Positions 19,690-31,012 of a stretch of 64,000 nucleotides of DNA are shown here, piece after piece (the first letter of the stretch is position 1; each line of letters starts with the position of its first letter). The stretch is taken from the NCBI GenBank assembly GCA_021234155.1, contig JAJEKV010000003.1, forward strand, positions 14,864,386 through 14,928,385. Direction: 5' to 3'. The notes below the pieces were generated by a model. It ran no database searches and was not told the DNA's origin. It was given only the letters and a program-made list of their open reading frames with translations. Position numbers and translations under genes: made by a program. This DNA comes from Isoetes taiwanensis (Eukaryota; Streptophyta; Lycopodiopsida; Isoetales; Isoetaceae).

Positions 19690-20475
19690 GCACTTGGCTT
19701 CAGTGGAGTTTCTTTTTCTTGGCTATGGCCGTGCATTTCTTTTTATGATTATTACATCTTCACCTTGGTTTTTCTGTACTTTGTATAGAGCAAGGATTTC
19801 GTCCACCAAGGTTTTCATGTCACTGGCCTCACATATGGTCACGAGCATTTCCTCTTCAGTCATAAATTTATGGATATTGTCAAACAAACAATCTTACTCC
19901 TTCCGAATGACTATCCCTTTGGCGATTCTTGCAACTTCGGCTTCCTCCTTTTTCCTCCCATGTACACTTTGTTCAACCATCCCAAGATCGACTGAATCTG
20001 GGTACATTCTGTGGTCTAGCCTTGGCCACACTTTTGAGGAATTTCTGGGTGCATCTGTCCCCCATATGACTAAACTTCTGTTCGGCCTTGACCTCATGAT
20101 GCCAAATAAGGTCCTCGAACTTATGACTCCATCCGAGCTGCTTCTAACATCCTCCTCCAATCTCTTGAAGTCATCATGCTCCAGTGACATTTTTCTTTTG
20201 AAGTCATCATATCCCGATGACTTTTTTCTTTGGGCACTTTGCTTCTTCTTATATTCTTTGCAGCATTCTTTTTTGGACTTATTATTCATTCCATAATAAT
20301 GGCTCTCAAGATAGCCAAGATTCCTAGAATTATATGAGAAATTAAAATTAAACCCCATTACCTCCACAATTTTCTTCACTTTTTCTTTCGATTCATCATC
20401 CCACGATCTTTTATGCGGCTACCCTACCGGGTAGCCTCTTTCTTTAAACTTGCTCCTGTCTGAGCTCTAATACCA
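19690..20475 (-). mobile_element. Internal 5' part of an LTR element with tRNA-Met primer site
   Basis: The PBS at 20,464-20,475 reads TGGTATTAGAGC on the minus strand, the initiator-tRNA-Met type used by many plant retrotransposons, directly next to an LTR end. Below it, an open frame at 20,379-19,894 (minus, 161 residues) is Lys/Ser-rich (KKKQSAQRKKSSGYDDFKRK) with ARIAKGIVIRKE at its end. A further stretch in another frame reads FDNIHKFMTEEEMLVTICEA. I recognise neither as a standard gag. No pol and no second LTR are found nearby, so it is truncated or non-autonomous. Confidence 0.55.
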
Positions 20476-20756
20476 TGTTAATATAATAGAGACTTCTACT
20501 AAGAGAAACTAGATTGAATAGTTCTATCTATGGCTTACATGTATAGTCTACCAATAGGTACATCCCTTTGAATAGACATGACTCTACACATACAAACATG
20601 ACCTTTCCTAAGGTGGTGACCCTTGGACATAATCGCCACATCATCTTATGCCATGTCATCATACAGGATGACAAGCCTGCTGAGGTGGAAGCTTGATTCT
20701 TCACAACGACTTTTATAGTATCGTCAGCATGAATCCAATTGCAACCCTCTAAACAG
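20476..20756 (-). mobile_element. Probable LTR of the copia-type fragment
   Basis: Begins TGTTAATATAATAG immediately after the PBS and probably ends near TAAACA at 20,751-20,756. The right border is a guess because no second LTR is available for comparison. Counterpart at 47,239 onward. Confidence 0.5.
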
Positions 20757-20959
20757 AATAATACAACGAACTACCAAAGTGCGTTCCCAGTTATCAATGT
20801 ATAATAGTGGCGGTATGCCAAAAGTGCAAAAGCATCCTCATTCAAGTGGACTTCTTTTATGGCATAAACCTTCTACGTTGCATTTTTTTCTACTCAAAAT
20901 GCATCCCTTGTGCTTCTATACTGCAATTGCACCTCAAAATTCAGTAAAATATTGATCTT

Positions 20960-22531
20960 TGTGACGCTCCCAGAATATATACGACCCTCGGACGTACACA
21001 TACGGGGACTTTCCCCTCCCATGGCAATCATCCCACCATGAGCAGGGCCCTCCGTCTATTTCAGGCCATCTATGAAATGAGGCCCGAAAGAAGGACACGA
21101 AGGGGTCATTCGGCCCACGCCTTCAGTGGGACTCCTACGTCGCGGAAGCATGAATACAGGGGTTAGCACACAGCATGAATATACATAAATAACCACCACG
21201 AAGGGTGGCGCATCCATCTATTATACCAACGGCGTAGAATATGCATCTAATCCTACGAAAACACCTGTAACCGGGTTCTACCCGGCTCGAGACTCCGTGA
21301 GGATCGACCGACGGCCGGGCCTCAAGGGATCAGCAGCCGGTCAGTCACGGCATGGCGTTGGGCGGCATAGAACATTGGCTAGGGTTGTCCACTCCATCCG
21401 CCCCTCCTGTGCACACTTTGCGGATGGGTCGATTCATGCTATGGCTTTGCTATAGCCTTCCGGGAGACGCAAAACTCGGGGCATCACCCTCTGAGCCTAC
21501 TCCGGGTTCATGGCGCTTTGGTCCGATGAGGCAGGTCGGGAGGCGTCCCCTTCCGGAATCCGCAGTGGTTCCATGGGTGAGCTAGAGAATACGTGCGCAT
21601 CAGCGACCCCGCATCCGTGCAGACTTACTCACCTAAATCTACTCAAAGTGCATGGTGCTCCATGCGGATCACACCTCTACACCCGGGGAGTGTCGGACCC
21701 ATACCCGCCCTCAAGCGTGGCCGGCTGTCCGGGGCCTAGCCCAATGTAGGAGTCTCGGGGGCCTTGTATGCTCATGCAAGACCCCACCCCTCATGTCACC
21801 ATGTGTTCTTTGTGCAGTGCTAAGCGGACCATAGCATCTAGGACCGGTGGGTTCTTGTGCCTGGCGCATATAATGGGGTATGCAGCAGGCTATCTAGGAG
21901 CATACTACAATACCACGGTTCGAGGCCTCTACCCCCGTAATCCCCCGTTTCAAAGTCGGATTAAACAAAGAACTAACAATCCATCCTTTCAGAGTAAGAA
22001 CCAGAATTGAATATAAAGAGAACTTGTTTGTACAATCAAGGGTTAGTTTCTATGATTGATTCACAAAGAGAACAGAGAGAGACGGACACAACCAAGTGTT
22101 AACTAGAATTCACATAGCCACCTACCTGAATTCTGGCTGGACTCGTTTCCATGGGGCGCCTCCATCTTCTGGGAGTTGAGAATTCAGTACATTGCTACTT
22201 CACGGGGGGGCATCATTTATGGTGATCTTACGCAGAGTGTATGATGGCTCCAGCTCACGGCCTTCCTTGGTCGATCTTCGAGGAGTCAATCCGGGGGATA
22301 GGGGTCAAGTTGGCATCCAAGCTTGGCAATCCCCATGCTGCCCAATCGATTGGGCCAGGTGGCGCCTCCCCAAATGGTAATTAGTCTAATTTCCTAGGTT
22401 ATAGGTTATTATTATTAATGTGTTAAATTAGCATAGCTAATTTAATCCTTTCTAAGGTAACTCCCTAGGTTGCAATTAAATTCCCATTGCAAATACATGA
22501 CGTAGACCGTATAACTACCTGGAACGTCACA
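20960..22531 (-). repeat. Chromovirus 3' LTR, copy 1 (1572 bp)
   Basis: Ends are TGTGACG and CGTCACA, a 7-bp inverted repeat. It aligns along its whole length with LTRs at 47,722 and 59,204. Unlike these two it has only one copy of a 32-bp unit near its right end. Confidence 0.85.
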
Positions 22532-22544
22532 TTCTCCCCTCCTT
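22532..22544 (-). other. Polypurine tract, chromovirus copy 1
   Basis: On the minus strand AAGGAGGGGAGAA directly abuts the LTR. This position next to the 3' LTR fixes the direction of the element as leftward. Confidence 0.8.
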
Positions 22545-23189
22545 AAAATTAATGCTGTCCTCAGCATTGAGGTTAGCTAATTGAGGACATAAGTGAAGCA
22601 CTGAATTATAAAATGAAATTAAAATATAACATCAATATTTTGAAATTATAGTATTTCAGGCAGTAATACATCGAAGTTGAAAATATCAAAACTTATCATC
22701 AAGAGAGTTTAGGACCGAAGTCCGATTTAAAACATTCTGACAACAAAATTCATACATGTAGACAGAACCAATACGGTAAAAAGTTGGGTCATCAGCAACC
22801 CTCTATACAAGGCAGGTGACGACTTGTTCATTGGCCTGCACACAACCATATACCCGTAGGTTAATAATATGATTAAGTTGTGGTTGAAGGGACCACCCCC
22901 TACAAATAAAAGAAAAAAATATCTAGAAGGGAATCTATCATGTGTACGGCTTGCAATTCATTGTGGCATAAGGAATGGTGGAGTTCCCCGTATAGCCGGA
23001 ATGAACGCAGTCTATTTACTAGATGCCTTTCTAGCAATTCGCGGTCATGTCAACATCAACAATACACCACGTCCTAGAGAACACGAAGGTGATCTCATCA
23101 TCGGTTATTATTATCATATACGATGCGTCTACCCCTCTAGAACATGATTCTCGGTCAATCAAGCCTTCAAGCTTACATGGGGGGCGGGG
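22545..23189 (-). other. Chromovirus 3' untranslated spacer
   Basis: About 640 bp between the polypurine tract and the chromodomain, with no motif I recognise. A plus-strand open stretch at 22,869-23,147 has no support. Confidence 0.4.
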
Positions 23190-23345
23190 TTGATAGCATC
23201 GTTGATGGTGCGGCCTTGAGATTCCCGCATGAAGTCCGGATAGTGCTTCTCAAGGTCTATCTTCATCACCCGTAGCATCTTCAAAGCGGTAAAGTGCTTC
23301 CCACTTGACCAAGTATTGCAACATTTGAGTCCTTACGGTTACTGT
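23190..23345 (-). pseudogene. Chromodomain at the end of pol, copy 1
   Basis: Minus-strand pieces in alternating frames give QYLVKW, then DAT, then LEKHYPDFMRESQGR, matching the plant chromovirus chromodomain (YLVKWxGLP...ATWE). Such domains direct integration to particular chromatin. Frames are broken here and in the second copy. Confidence 0.65.
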
Positions 23346-23589
23346 TTGTAAGCTCGATCAAGAAGAGCTTGGGCACTATTTCCAGTTTGCTCTTGATCAT
23401 TTCTAGGAGGGTAGGGGTATCCAAAACCTCCTCTGGATCAGGGGTGTGTTGCTTGAGGAAGACTCACGTGAAAGACCTTGTGGATCTTCAAGCGGGGTGG
23501 CAAGTCAAAGCGATATGCTGTTCTCCCAGCGTTCATTAATCTGAGCGGCCCGACCCATCACGGGTGCCAACTTCTTCTGATTACCAATT

Positions 23590-24640
23590 TTAAGCTTGGC
23601 TTGTTTTACTTTTGATCTTAAGCCAAACCGATTTAGCCCACTGGAAGATTAGTGGGGTTAGGTGCTTATCCGCTAGACTCTTGACCCACTGCGTCGCGAC
23701 CAATAAGTAACCCCGAACTTCTTCCACCAAGGCTTGCATTTCTAAAAGGAGTTGTTGAGAGACCTCCACTTTAGAAACGAGGATTATGCCATGTAATGCG
23801 GGTAAGACATTGATAGCCATAATTTATCATGAAGGGGAGACATTCTAGAAGACTCACCTTTTAATCTTTGTTGTGGCGAATTCTACCAAGTAAATATAAT
23901 CCGCCCATTGTATTTGTTTACTCCATACATAGCTTCTTAGCATATCTTCGATATCTGATTGACCGTTCGTTTGACCATCTACATGCGAGGATGGTAGGCT
24001 CAGTACTCATGGCAAGCTTGGTGCGGATGGTGGCGAAGAAATCCTTCGAGAATGCCTGACAAACTTAGGATCCCTATCCGATACAATTACTCTCGGCATC
24101 CCGTGCAACACGAAAATTTCCTTTGCAAAGAGCAAGGCGGTGTCGAAGGCGGTGTCCGTGGTGCGACATGGCGGGAAGTGAGCCATCTTTGATAATTTGT
24201 CGACCCACGACCATTAAGGCATCATACCCACGAGATGCGTTGGAAGCCCCACAATGAAATCCATGGTTATGACTTCCCACTTGGCGTTGGGCACATCAAA
24301 GGTTGCAACTCCCGGGAACTCTTAATTGCTTTCGGCCTTGGTTTTGCGACAAACTGACCTTTGTTTGATGTACCTAGCAATATCCTTCTTCATGGAAGGC
24401 CAAAAATAGCTGGGCGGATCTTAAAGTATGTTTTCATAAAACCCGCATGTCTGCTATAGGGCTGTTGTGTGTATCATGGAGAATCGACTTCGCACCCCCA
24501 AAGTCATTTGGAACACACAACTTATCTTTGTAATATAATAAATTGCCCTCCTTCTTATATGAGCGGAATGCTTCCGTTCTCTATCGATCTGAGGGCTTCC
24601 TTACCCAAACTTTCCCAAATATTACAGAATTTGGGATCAC
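23590..24640 (-). pseudogene. Integrase, copy 1 (frame-broken)
   Basis: Fragments of the integrase core. The segment at about 24,060-24,110 encodes RVIVSDRDPKF, carrying the second catalytic Asp, and 23,600-23,820 encodes the C-terminal part with QVKSLADKHL-like sequence before the chromodomain. No continuous frame remains. The second copy at 50,622-50,876 is easier to read. Confidence 0.7.
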
Positions 24641-24699
24641 ATGGCCAAGGTGCATTCTATTTGCTTCCCAAACTTCATTTGGTGAGTGTGGAAATGGCA

Positions 24700-25190
24700 T
24701 TACAATGGGTGCGGGTTATGAGGGGATGGCGTGACAAAGCATCCGCCAACCACATTGTGCTTCCACAGTTTTATATACAATCTCGAAGTCATATTCCTCG
24801 AGGAATTCCATCCATCTGTTGGCGTAGATTGATTTGGTTTGGGTGGATAAATAGCGGAGACTCGATGATCAGGTATCCAGCTGAAATCTTCTACCAAGAA
24901 GGTAGTGTCTCCAAATACGGAGAACACGAACAAGCGCCAGCAACTCCTGGTCATGGGTAGGATATCGGCTGCTGCATCGTTCATCTTCTTTGAATGCGTG
25001 GCAACAACTCTCCCCTCACGCATTAGAACTCCACCCGGTAGCTATCTTACTAGCGTCGGTGGCTCTTTGATTATCCTTTTGGGATCGGGCAAGGTAAGGA
25101 CTGGTGCGGATGTTAAAGGCATCCTTGAGCTTCGGCCGAGCTTGGACTTTTGTTTTCCAATGTTCCATCCAATCCTTTACTTTCTCATGC
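24700..25190 (-). pseudogene. RNase H, copy 1 (frame-broken)
   Basis: Reads MREGRVVATHSKKM in the frame at 25,023-24,700, then DTTFLVEDFSW and DHRVSAIYPPKPN. These match Ty3/gypsy RNase H (GRVVAYxSKKL...ERRYP...LLAVV...TDH). The ERRYPT block is garbled here but readable at 51,700 in the second copy. Confidence 0.7.
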
Positions 25191-25199
25191 CTTGTGAGA

Positions 25200-25880
25200 T
25201 TAGTAAGAGGTCGCGGCAATTGTGGCAAAATCCTTAACAAATTTCGATAATATCCTGCGAGTCCCAAGAAACTTGGACCTCTGAAACATTAGGCTGGAAT
25301 GGGCCAATCCTTTCTTTGCTTCTATCTTAGGCTGGGTCTGTAGCAATTCCTTCTTTGAGATAATATGCCCCAAATAGTCTACCCTCGAATTGGCGAACTT
25401 GCATTTAGAGAACTTGGCAAAAGGCGATGGCGCCTTAGCTTTTGCCAAAGCTAATCGAAGATGTTGTTCATGTTGTTGCAAGGTTTTACTATAGATGAGA
25501 ATGTCATCAAAGAAAATGACAACAAAGTTATCCAAGTATTGGCGGAAGATGTCATTCATCAACCGCATAAGCGTTCTGAGGGGCGTTGGTCAATCAAAAG
25601 GCATGACGGTGAACTCATAATGCCCATATAAATGCGAAAAGTAGACTTATGGATGTCCTCTTCCTTAATCCTTATCGATGGTACCCGGGCGCCAAATCAA
25701 TCTTTGAAAATATTTTGCTCCTTATGGCGGTCCATAAGATCATCGCCCTAGGCAAAGCATAGCGATTCTTGATGGTATGCTTATTGAGTTACCTATAAAT
25801 CAATACACATCCTTAAGGAGCCATCTTTCTTCTTGACAAAAAGAATAGGAGCCAAATGGTGAAACTCTTGGGCGAATAAA
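25200..25880 (-). pseudogene. Reverse transcriptase, copy 1 (frame-broken)
   Basis: The frame at 25,568-25,200 reads MNDIFRQYLDNFVVIFFDD, then ILIYSKT: the catalytic motif is FFDD where YxDD or FxDD is usual in gypsy elements. It goes on to KFSKCKF and VDYLGHIIS. The VKKKDGS...CIDYRQLN block lies upstream at about 25,780-25,860. Confidence 0.8.
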
Positions 25881-26269
25881 CCCCGGTTGGTAACTCTTGT
25901 AGGCATTTCTTAAGCTCTGCTAACTCGGGAGGACTCATTGATCAGGGGCTTTCTTTGGTAGGCTTAGTACACAGTTCAAGAGTTATCTCATTCCACCCTA
26001 CGAAAGGAGGAAGCTTGTGGATCTTATCACGGAAAAAAGATAAGCTAAATTCGAAGAAGGGTAGCAATGTCCAGATGGTAAAGGCGTCGATTACTTCTTC
26101 TTTGTTTGGAGTCAGACTCAATGGAAGCAAGTTTAATGAGGCAAAAGAGTTCATTCCTGGCGTATAGCTTTTCCTAGCGCTGCTTTATTGACATTGACTG
26201 CATGGCGGTGTAATGAATCACCTTTTATCCTGCGTGCTCCATTAGCGGCGTTGAAGGTGACCTCCGTTT

Positions 26270-26560
26270 CTCCACGGTCTATGTGGGCCTGGCGGCAGCT
26301 AAAAACTCCATTCCCACAATAAGATCATATTTGCCAATGTCCATTAATTAGGCACCCAAGGCAAGCTGAATTCTTTTGTGCTGCATTTTAAGGTTATCTG
26401 GCGGACCATGGTGTAATGCGATCTTACAGCTAGCTAATGTGGTGGCTTGGGTCGGGATCTCAGCGTTTCCGGTACGATGCACAGGCCATTCTAGGAGAAG
26501 CAAAATTATCACATTACTACCGTGTCCATCAAAATTATGAAGGGCTTCTTGTCTACTTGG
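26270..26560 (-). pseudogene. Aspartic protease, copy 1 (frame-broken)
   Basis: Minus strand at about 26,500-26,545 reads FIILMDT followed by a garbled glycine-serine stretch: the D-T/S-G active site. About 190 bp on, 26,290-26,340 reads DIGKYDLIVGMEFLAA, the usual second half. Confidence 0.65.
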
Positions 26561-26699
26561 CCTATTGTAGAAATATGAGAGAGAAATTTTTTTTCGGTAC
26601 TTTTGTTTCTATAAGCGGCAAGAATATGAGGCGCACCATGAATGTGCTTTCGGGGAGCCTCGTCCTCGGCGGACAAGATTGGACTCCAAATCTTCCCAA

Positions 26700-28420
26700 T
26701 CCAGGTCGGCCATGGCGGTTGAAGCGTCTGCGTGGCGTATGGACAGTGCATGAAGTATCGGGCCTCATCTGCCGTGTAGCATGCCTTATCCGTGAACTTT
26801 GTTCTCGGCCTCTTTAGGAATGGGTATAGGGGCCCGAACTTCCTTACGGCATTACCTGCTTATCCGTGCTAAAGGCGACTTTCTTCTCTGGCGACCATAA
26901 ATTGTGCTGAAGGGGCCCCCGGACTTGGCCGAACGGGGTTTGTAAGGTGTGGGCCGGCCGTAGGCTGCTTGAGTATAAGGAAGCGGTCGGCGGATCTTTG
27001 TACAGTTCTTTAGTGTCTTCCTCAAGGCTTAATGCCTTAGCTTCGCCTCTGCTACTGATTTTGGGTCTATGGCCTTGACCATCGTTTAATGGATGGGGCC
27101 AACCCTTCAATGTAGCCCTCTCTTTGCCCTTTTCTCATTCATTCTGGTACATACAACCTCAAGCGCATGAATTCGTCGGTGTAGGCTGCCTTGACATGCC
27201 CTTCATTCCAACTTTGTAGAAGTGCGAATCTGTTGGCATTTGTGCACCACGAGGCCGCGTAATGCGATTTAAAAGCCTTAGCGAACTTCTTGAACTTGCA
27301 TCTGCTCTGTCCGGTGCTTAGCTCTGGCGTAACCCTTCCACCAAATACGGGCAGCTCCGGTAAGGTTAAGTGGTGGCGACCTTCCACGTATCTTTCTCTG
27401 TCATTCCATAGGACTTCGAATTCCTTCATTTTAAGTCCAACCAAGATTCCGCATTCAAGCCTCCTCTGGATTTCCCATCAAAGCCGAGCCAACTTAGGTT
27501 TTTCCATATACTAGTGATGGCTTTGTATCAGCGGTTTTTGGTACTCCTTATCCTTCGCCTTGAATGGTCATTGTCGATAGCGAGATCCGGAAGAACCGAA
27601 GTGGTTGAATGTGAGGAAGCGGCGCTATCCTTAGAGGAACCGATGGCCTTAGTATGGGTCCTCCTTTATGCAGTCTGGGGCTAGCTCTACAGGAGGAGAT
27701 GGGCTTGTTGTGCGGTGGACTCAATGGTCGTGGAGGAGTAATTCGGTCCGTCCTCCCGAGTATGTGGCGGTGGATTGGTATGCAACACATAAGCACTGTA
27801 ACTCGCCGAGTTGCCTTTTCATTAACATCAATTCCTGTTCGGGGGTGAGCCTCTTTTGGCGTTGGAGGGTGTTGCCAAAAAGCTTTCGTTCGCCTACACC
27901 GTCTATAGGAAGCATTCATGAATATATAAAAAGCGGTTACATTAATGTACAATCCTTTTTAAGTTAATCGAGACAAAAGTATATACAAAGCGAAAACAAT
28001 ATTTTGTATTTCATTCAAAGTTGAGTACAACAACGGGTTGATTGATACATGGATTGAGACAAAAGTGGGTATGATACAATGGAAATTTTTTTGAAGTTCT
28101 ACTTGCACCGCAGTAACCACAACAAACGAAAACATAACGGAAGAGACCAAGCCTAGGGGTTGGCCCGAGAAGAGTCTGGGGATCGCGTGGCGTACTCTCC
28201 GTCTGCAGCGAGACGAGTTTATAAAGGCGTGCCCGGGCTTGGACAATGATTGCTTGGTACTCCATGTTGGGCTGATATTCGGAAGGTTAAGAGCCTTCGC
28301 ATCGCGCAAAGGAGTTGCCAAAGGTGGTGGTTGGCGTCCTCGAAAGGCCGTGCTGGTCATATTCGGTGGTCCCGAAGTGCGACCGCGGTCATCTTCGGAT
28401 CCTCGGCTTCGATCCACGGG
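26700..28420 (-). pseudogene. Gag, copy 1 (frame-broken)
   Basis: A zinc-knuckle-like remnant (CYTADEAR..FM..CP) lies at about 26,730-26,790. The capsid-like part at 27,444-27,139 contains RFALLQSWNEGHVKAAYTDE followed by FMRLRLYVPE, the pattern of the retrotransposon gag domain. Further upstream the frames are too broken to assign. Confidence 0.65.
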
Positions 28421-28810
28421 GATGTTAACTATCTCTCAGCCCTTTGTCCGGTCGTTAGAGTTCCACGAGTGGCGGTGGTTCGGTTTCATAGTCTTCCTCC
28501 CACTCTGGATATTCACCATATCTCTGGCCATAGTCACAGTGCGGCGGCCGGGATCGTCCCTCCCCTAACCATATCGGTGATTCTCTCCTCATATTCCCAA
28601 ATGTTTTCCTCTTGCAACATAGTTGGAATAAATAGAGAACATTTTGTAATTCCATTATATTCTAAAGTTTTAATACTTTTGAAGAGGATGTCATATAAAA
28701 AACAACAATTCAATAATACACCTCACAAAAACTTTGTATTTAATAAGTAAATAAGGTACACCATTTGTCAATATGGTCCATTCAATTTGTGATCGAAAAT
28801 CCCAGAACAC

Positions 28811-28859
28811 ACATATATATATATATAAGAAAAACTAGCAAAACATATATATATATATA
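28811..28859. repeat. TA microsatellites
   Basis: Two (TA)n runs separated by about 20 bp. Also present at about 55,556-55,601 with different lengths. Confidence 0.9.
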
Positions 28860-28888
28860 CATTTTTCATAGCAAAATTATCTTAGGAA

Positions 28889-30000
28889 CTAGGCCACCCT
28901 CTTGATCCTTAGCCCTAGGAGGTGGTGGGAGGCGGTGGGTGTCGCCGGCCGAGTAACCCGGGGGTCTCTTGTGGCGCAAAGCGCAGATGCAACCTCACGG
29001 TGGATGAGCCAGCGGCCAATGGGGCTCGTGAGGAGAACTTCATGCCCATCCCGCGCAATGTCGACCCAAGGCGTCGAGGGGGCAAGATCCGTCGTCACAG
29101 TACATGCGTAAGCGTCGATAGGAAACTTCTTGCCGGCCCGCGGTGTAGAGAGTGCGGAGGGCCCACCATGAAGCTTCACCCTCTGGCCCTAGATCTCGAG
29201 CTATGAAGAGGACTTGTCCGTATTTGAAGAGAGACAAGAAAAGCGGGTAAGGTGGTTACGAGCGCACTTTCCCTTACTGAAGTCTCGAGATCTTTGCCAC
29301 TTCTTTATCCAAGTCCATGGGGACTTCTTCCTCCTTGAGCTCTGTTGCTCCTCCTTCTTGTGTCTTGAGGTTATGGTATAAATCTTCACCCTCATCATCG
29401 GAGTGGAGGGAACTTCAACCATATTAATGTTTGGGGCGTGAGGTCCCATAGCCCGTGAAAACGTCACAGTGCGAGTTGCGGTTCTGCATCAATCGAAAGG
29501 CGTAATAGAGTCTCACTTGGCTCTAGGGTCTGTGGAACTAGGCGGTAGTGCACCTCCCGGGGCTTCGAGTGAAGTGAAGTCGATGAAATCCCATCCATGC
29601 AATACTCATAAGCTCGTAAAGTACACCGTGGTCTTTGCGCTTTGCGTCGAGAAATCGACCACCACGTGTCACGTCCGGATATCCTCCAGAGAAGGTATTC
29701 CACCTTTTGGTGATAAATAGCCCGGAAGGCAGGTCTAACCACTGTTTTCAAGCTTTATAGATTGGTCACTTGTTGTGGTGGCTAGCTCCTACCTTGCAGC
29801 TCTTTCCAGCGAGGCAAAAGTCGCCCATTCCTATATGCTCGTCATCCCCCTCCTCGGAGGATCCCAGTAGCACGCCCTTCTCTGCCGGCAAGATTTCATC
29901 CTCCAGCGTATTGGTCCATGAGGATGGCTAGAGCCGAAAGTAGCTTCCGGATCTGCCCCACGATCTTTGGACCAGCGGTAGGTGTTTGCCCCAGTTTTCC
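28889..30000 (-). other. Extra ORF region upstream of chromovirus gag, copy 1
   Basis: Broken minus-strand frames encode an acidic/charged protein (around 29,201-29,467: NINMVEV, then in another frame a KKEEQQ stretch). The same region in the second copy (55,700-56,570) reads better. It is separated from gag by AT-rich non-coding DNA and has no match to gag, pol or env that I know. Confidence 0.4.
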
Positions 30001-30304
30001 CCTTCAAGGCGTCATAAGCATGTGTGTCCCTTTAGCATCTGCCGAACTATCTCCCACTCCAAATACAAGTGGGGAGGATCCCCCCGGAGGAATACGAGAG
30101 GAGCATTTCCTCCATGCCAAAGTCAAAGGAATCCCGTAGTCCAGGATGCATTTACATATTAACAAGGAGATCTATGCGTTGGCATAGCAAAAGGCTCGTG
30201 ACCAGTCGAGAGGAACTGTGGATCCCATTTCTCTCCATCAAAGGTAGGCGGCCAAGGTCGGTAGGCCATAATGGCGCTAGAAGGGAGGAGGAAAAAAGAA
30301 GCGT

Positions 30305-30430
30305 TTAAAATAACCCCTCGGTCCCCTTTTAAACCCTTTTATTAAAAGGCGGCGTCGGCATTTTATTTTAAATTTAACATAAAAAAAAACATTAAACTTT
30401 TAATTCAAAATAAAAGCCTCTTTATTAATT
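30305..30430. other. AT-rich non-coding separator
   Basis: A/T-rich block (including attttatttt and runs of A) between charged ORF blocks of the chromovirus leader. It is matched at 57,045-57,190. Positions 30,430-31,000 continue the leader without readable frames. Confidence 0.5.
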
Positions 30431-30999
30431 ATCACAAAAAAAAATATGCAAATCAGGATCCATTAAGTAGGCTAAAGAGTTGCTCCCGTATCCCTCTGGT
30501 GAGGAGGGCCCTAAATCCTTAGGCATTATGAAGTGACCCTCTTTGCGTGGATGGCGCAAGGTTAGCATCACAAAAGTGCTGCGTGGAAACCGGCGGCCCT
30601 CTTGGAGGCGCCAAAAGTGCAAAGATGCGGAAGCGGAGATCGGTCTTAAATTAACGTGCGATCTCCCGTGCCGACTTTCACGAAGGTAGCTTCACGGTCG
30701 GAAGGTCGCTGGACCCACGAAATTTGGATCTCCCTTGATGCCCACTTGATCACCAGGGTCGGAGCAGGAGTGGGGCTTCCGTGGCCCCAGACTGCATGAT
30801 CAGTGGCGTCTTAGCTAAATAGGCGGGAGTTATCCACTCGGCTAGCACTTTCCGGGTGGGAGCCTGGTCTTCTTCTCCAAAAGCCACAAGCAGTCCTTAA
30901 CTTATCCTTGTATTGGTGCCGTACAGCAAGAGCGACTCCCTTCCTCCGGGAGCTTAGCAGGTGGATCACGCCCGGTTTTAGGTTGAGCCACTCCCGGAT

Positions 31000-31012
31000 G
31001 TATTAAGCAGGG
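31000..31012. other. Junction of the tandem duplication
   Basis: Left of it the sequence follows the chromovirus leader (cactcccggatg, compare 57,724-57,742). Right of it, from ggcaacttgttcggtacca, it follows the DUF7869 gene at 3585. About 11 bp (tattaagcagg) match neither side. No LTR, inverted repeat or long homology is seen, as expected for end-joining or for a mis-assembly. Confidence 0.8.

Larger units (their letters stand above)
3585..31000 (+). repeat. 27.4-kb tandem segmental duplication, copy 1
   Basis: Runs from inside the DUF7869 gene to the 5' part of the chromovirus and is repeated in the same order and orientation at 31,012 to about 57,740. Offsets are about 27,430 at the left end and 26,760-26,800 over most of the rest; the change is mainly the 583-bp insertion at 11,288 plus many small indels. 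Gene-island parts are about 1 percent different by eye, with true substitutions. Confidence 0.85.
20960..31003 (-). mobile_element. Ty3/gypsy chromovirus, copy 1, cut off by the duplication junction
   Basis: Leftward element with its 3' LTR at 20,960-22,531, polypurine tract, chromodomain, integrase, RNase H, reverse transcriptase, protease and gag in the expected order, plus extra upstream ORFs. The sequence stops at about 31,003 where the duplication junction begins, so this copy has no 5' LTR or PBS. The left flank ATCTT (20,955-20,959) matches the target duplication of the complete copy. Reading frames are broken many times, at least partly by read errors. Confidence 0.85.

Noticed and set aside
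22869-23147. 92-aa plus-strand ORF next to the chromovirus LTR
   Set aside because: Lies in the 3' spacer opposite to the element's coding direction and is disrupted in the second copy.
23000-31000. env-like gene making the gypsy element a retrovirus
   Set aside because: No signal peptide, membrane segment or space for env between integrase/chromodomain and the 3' LTR.
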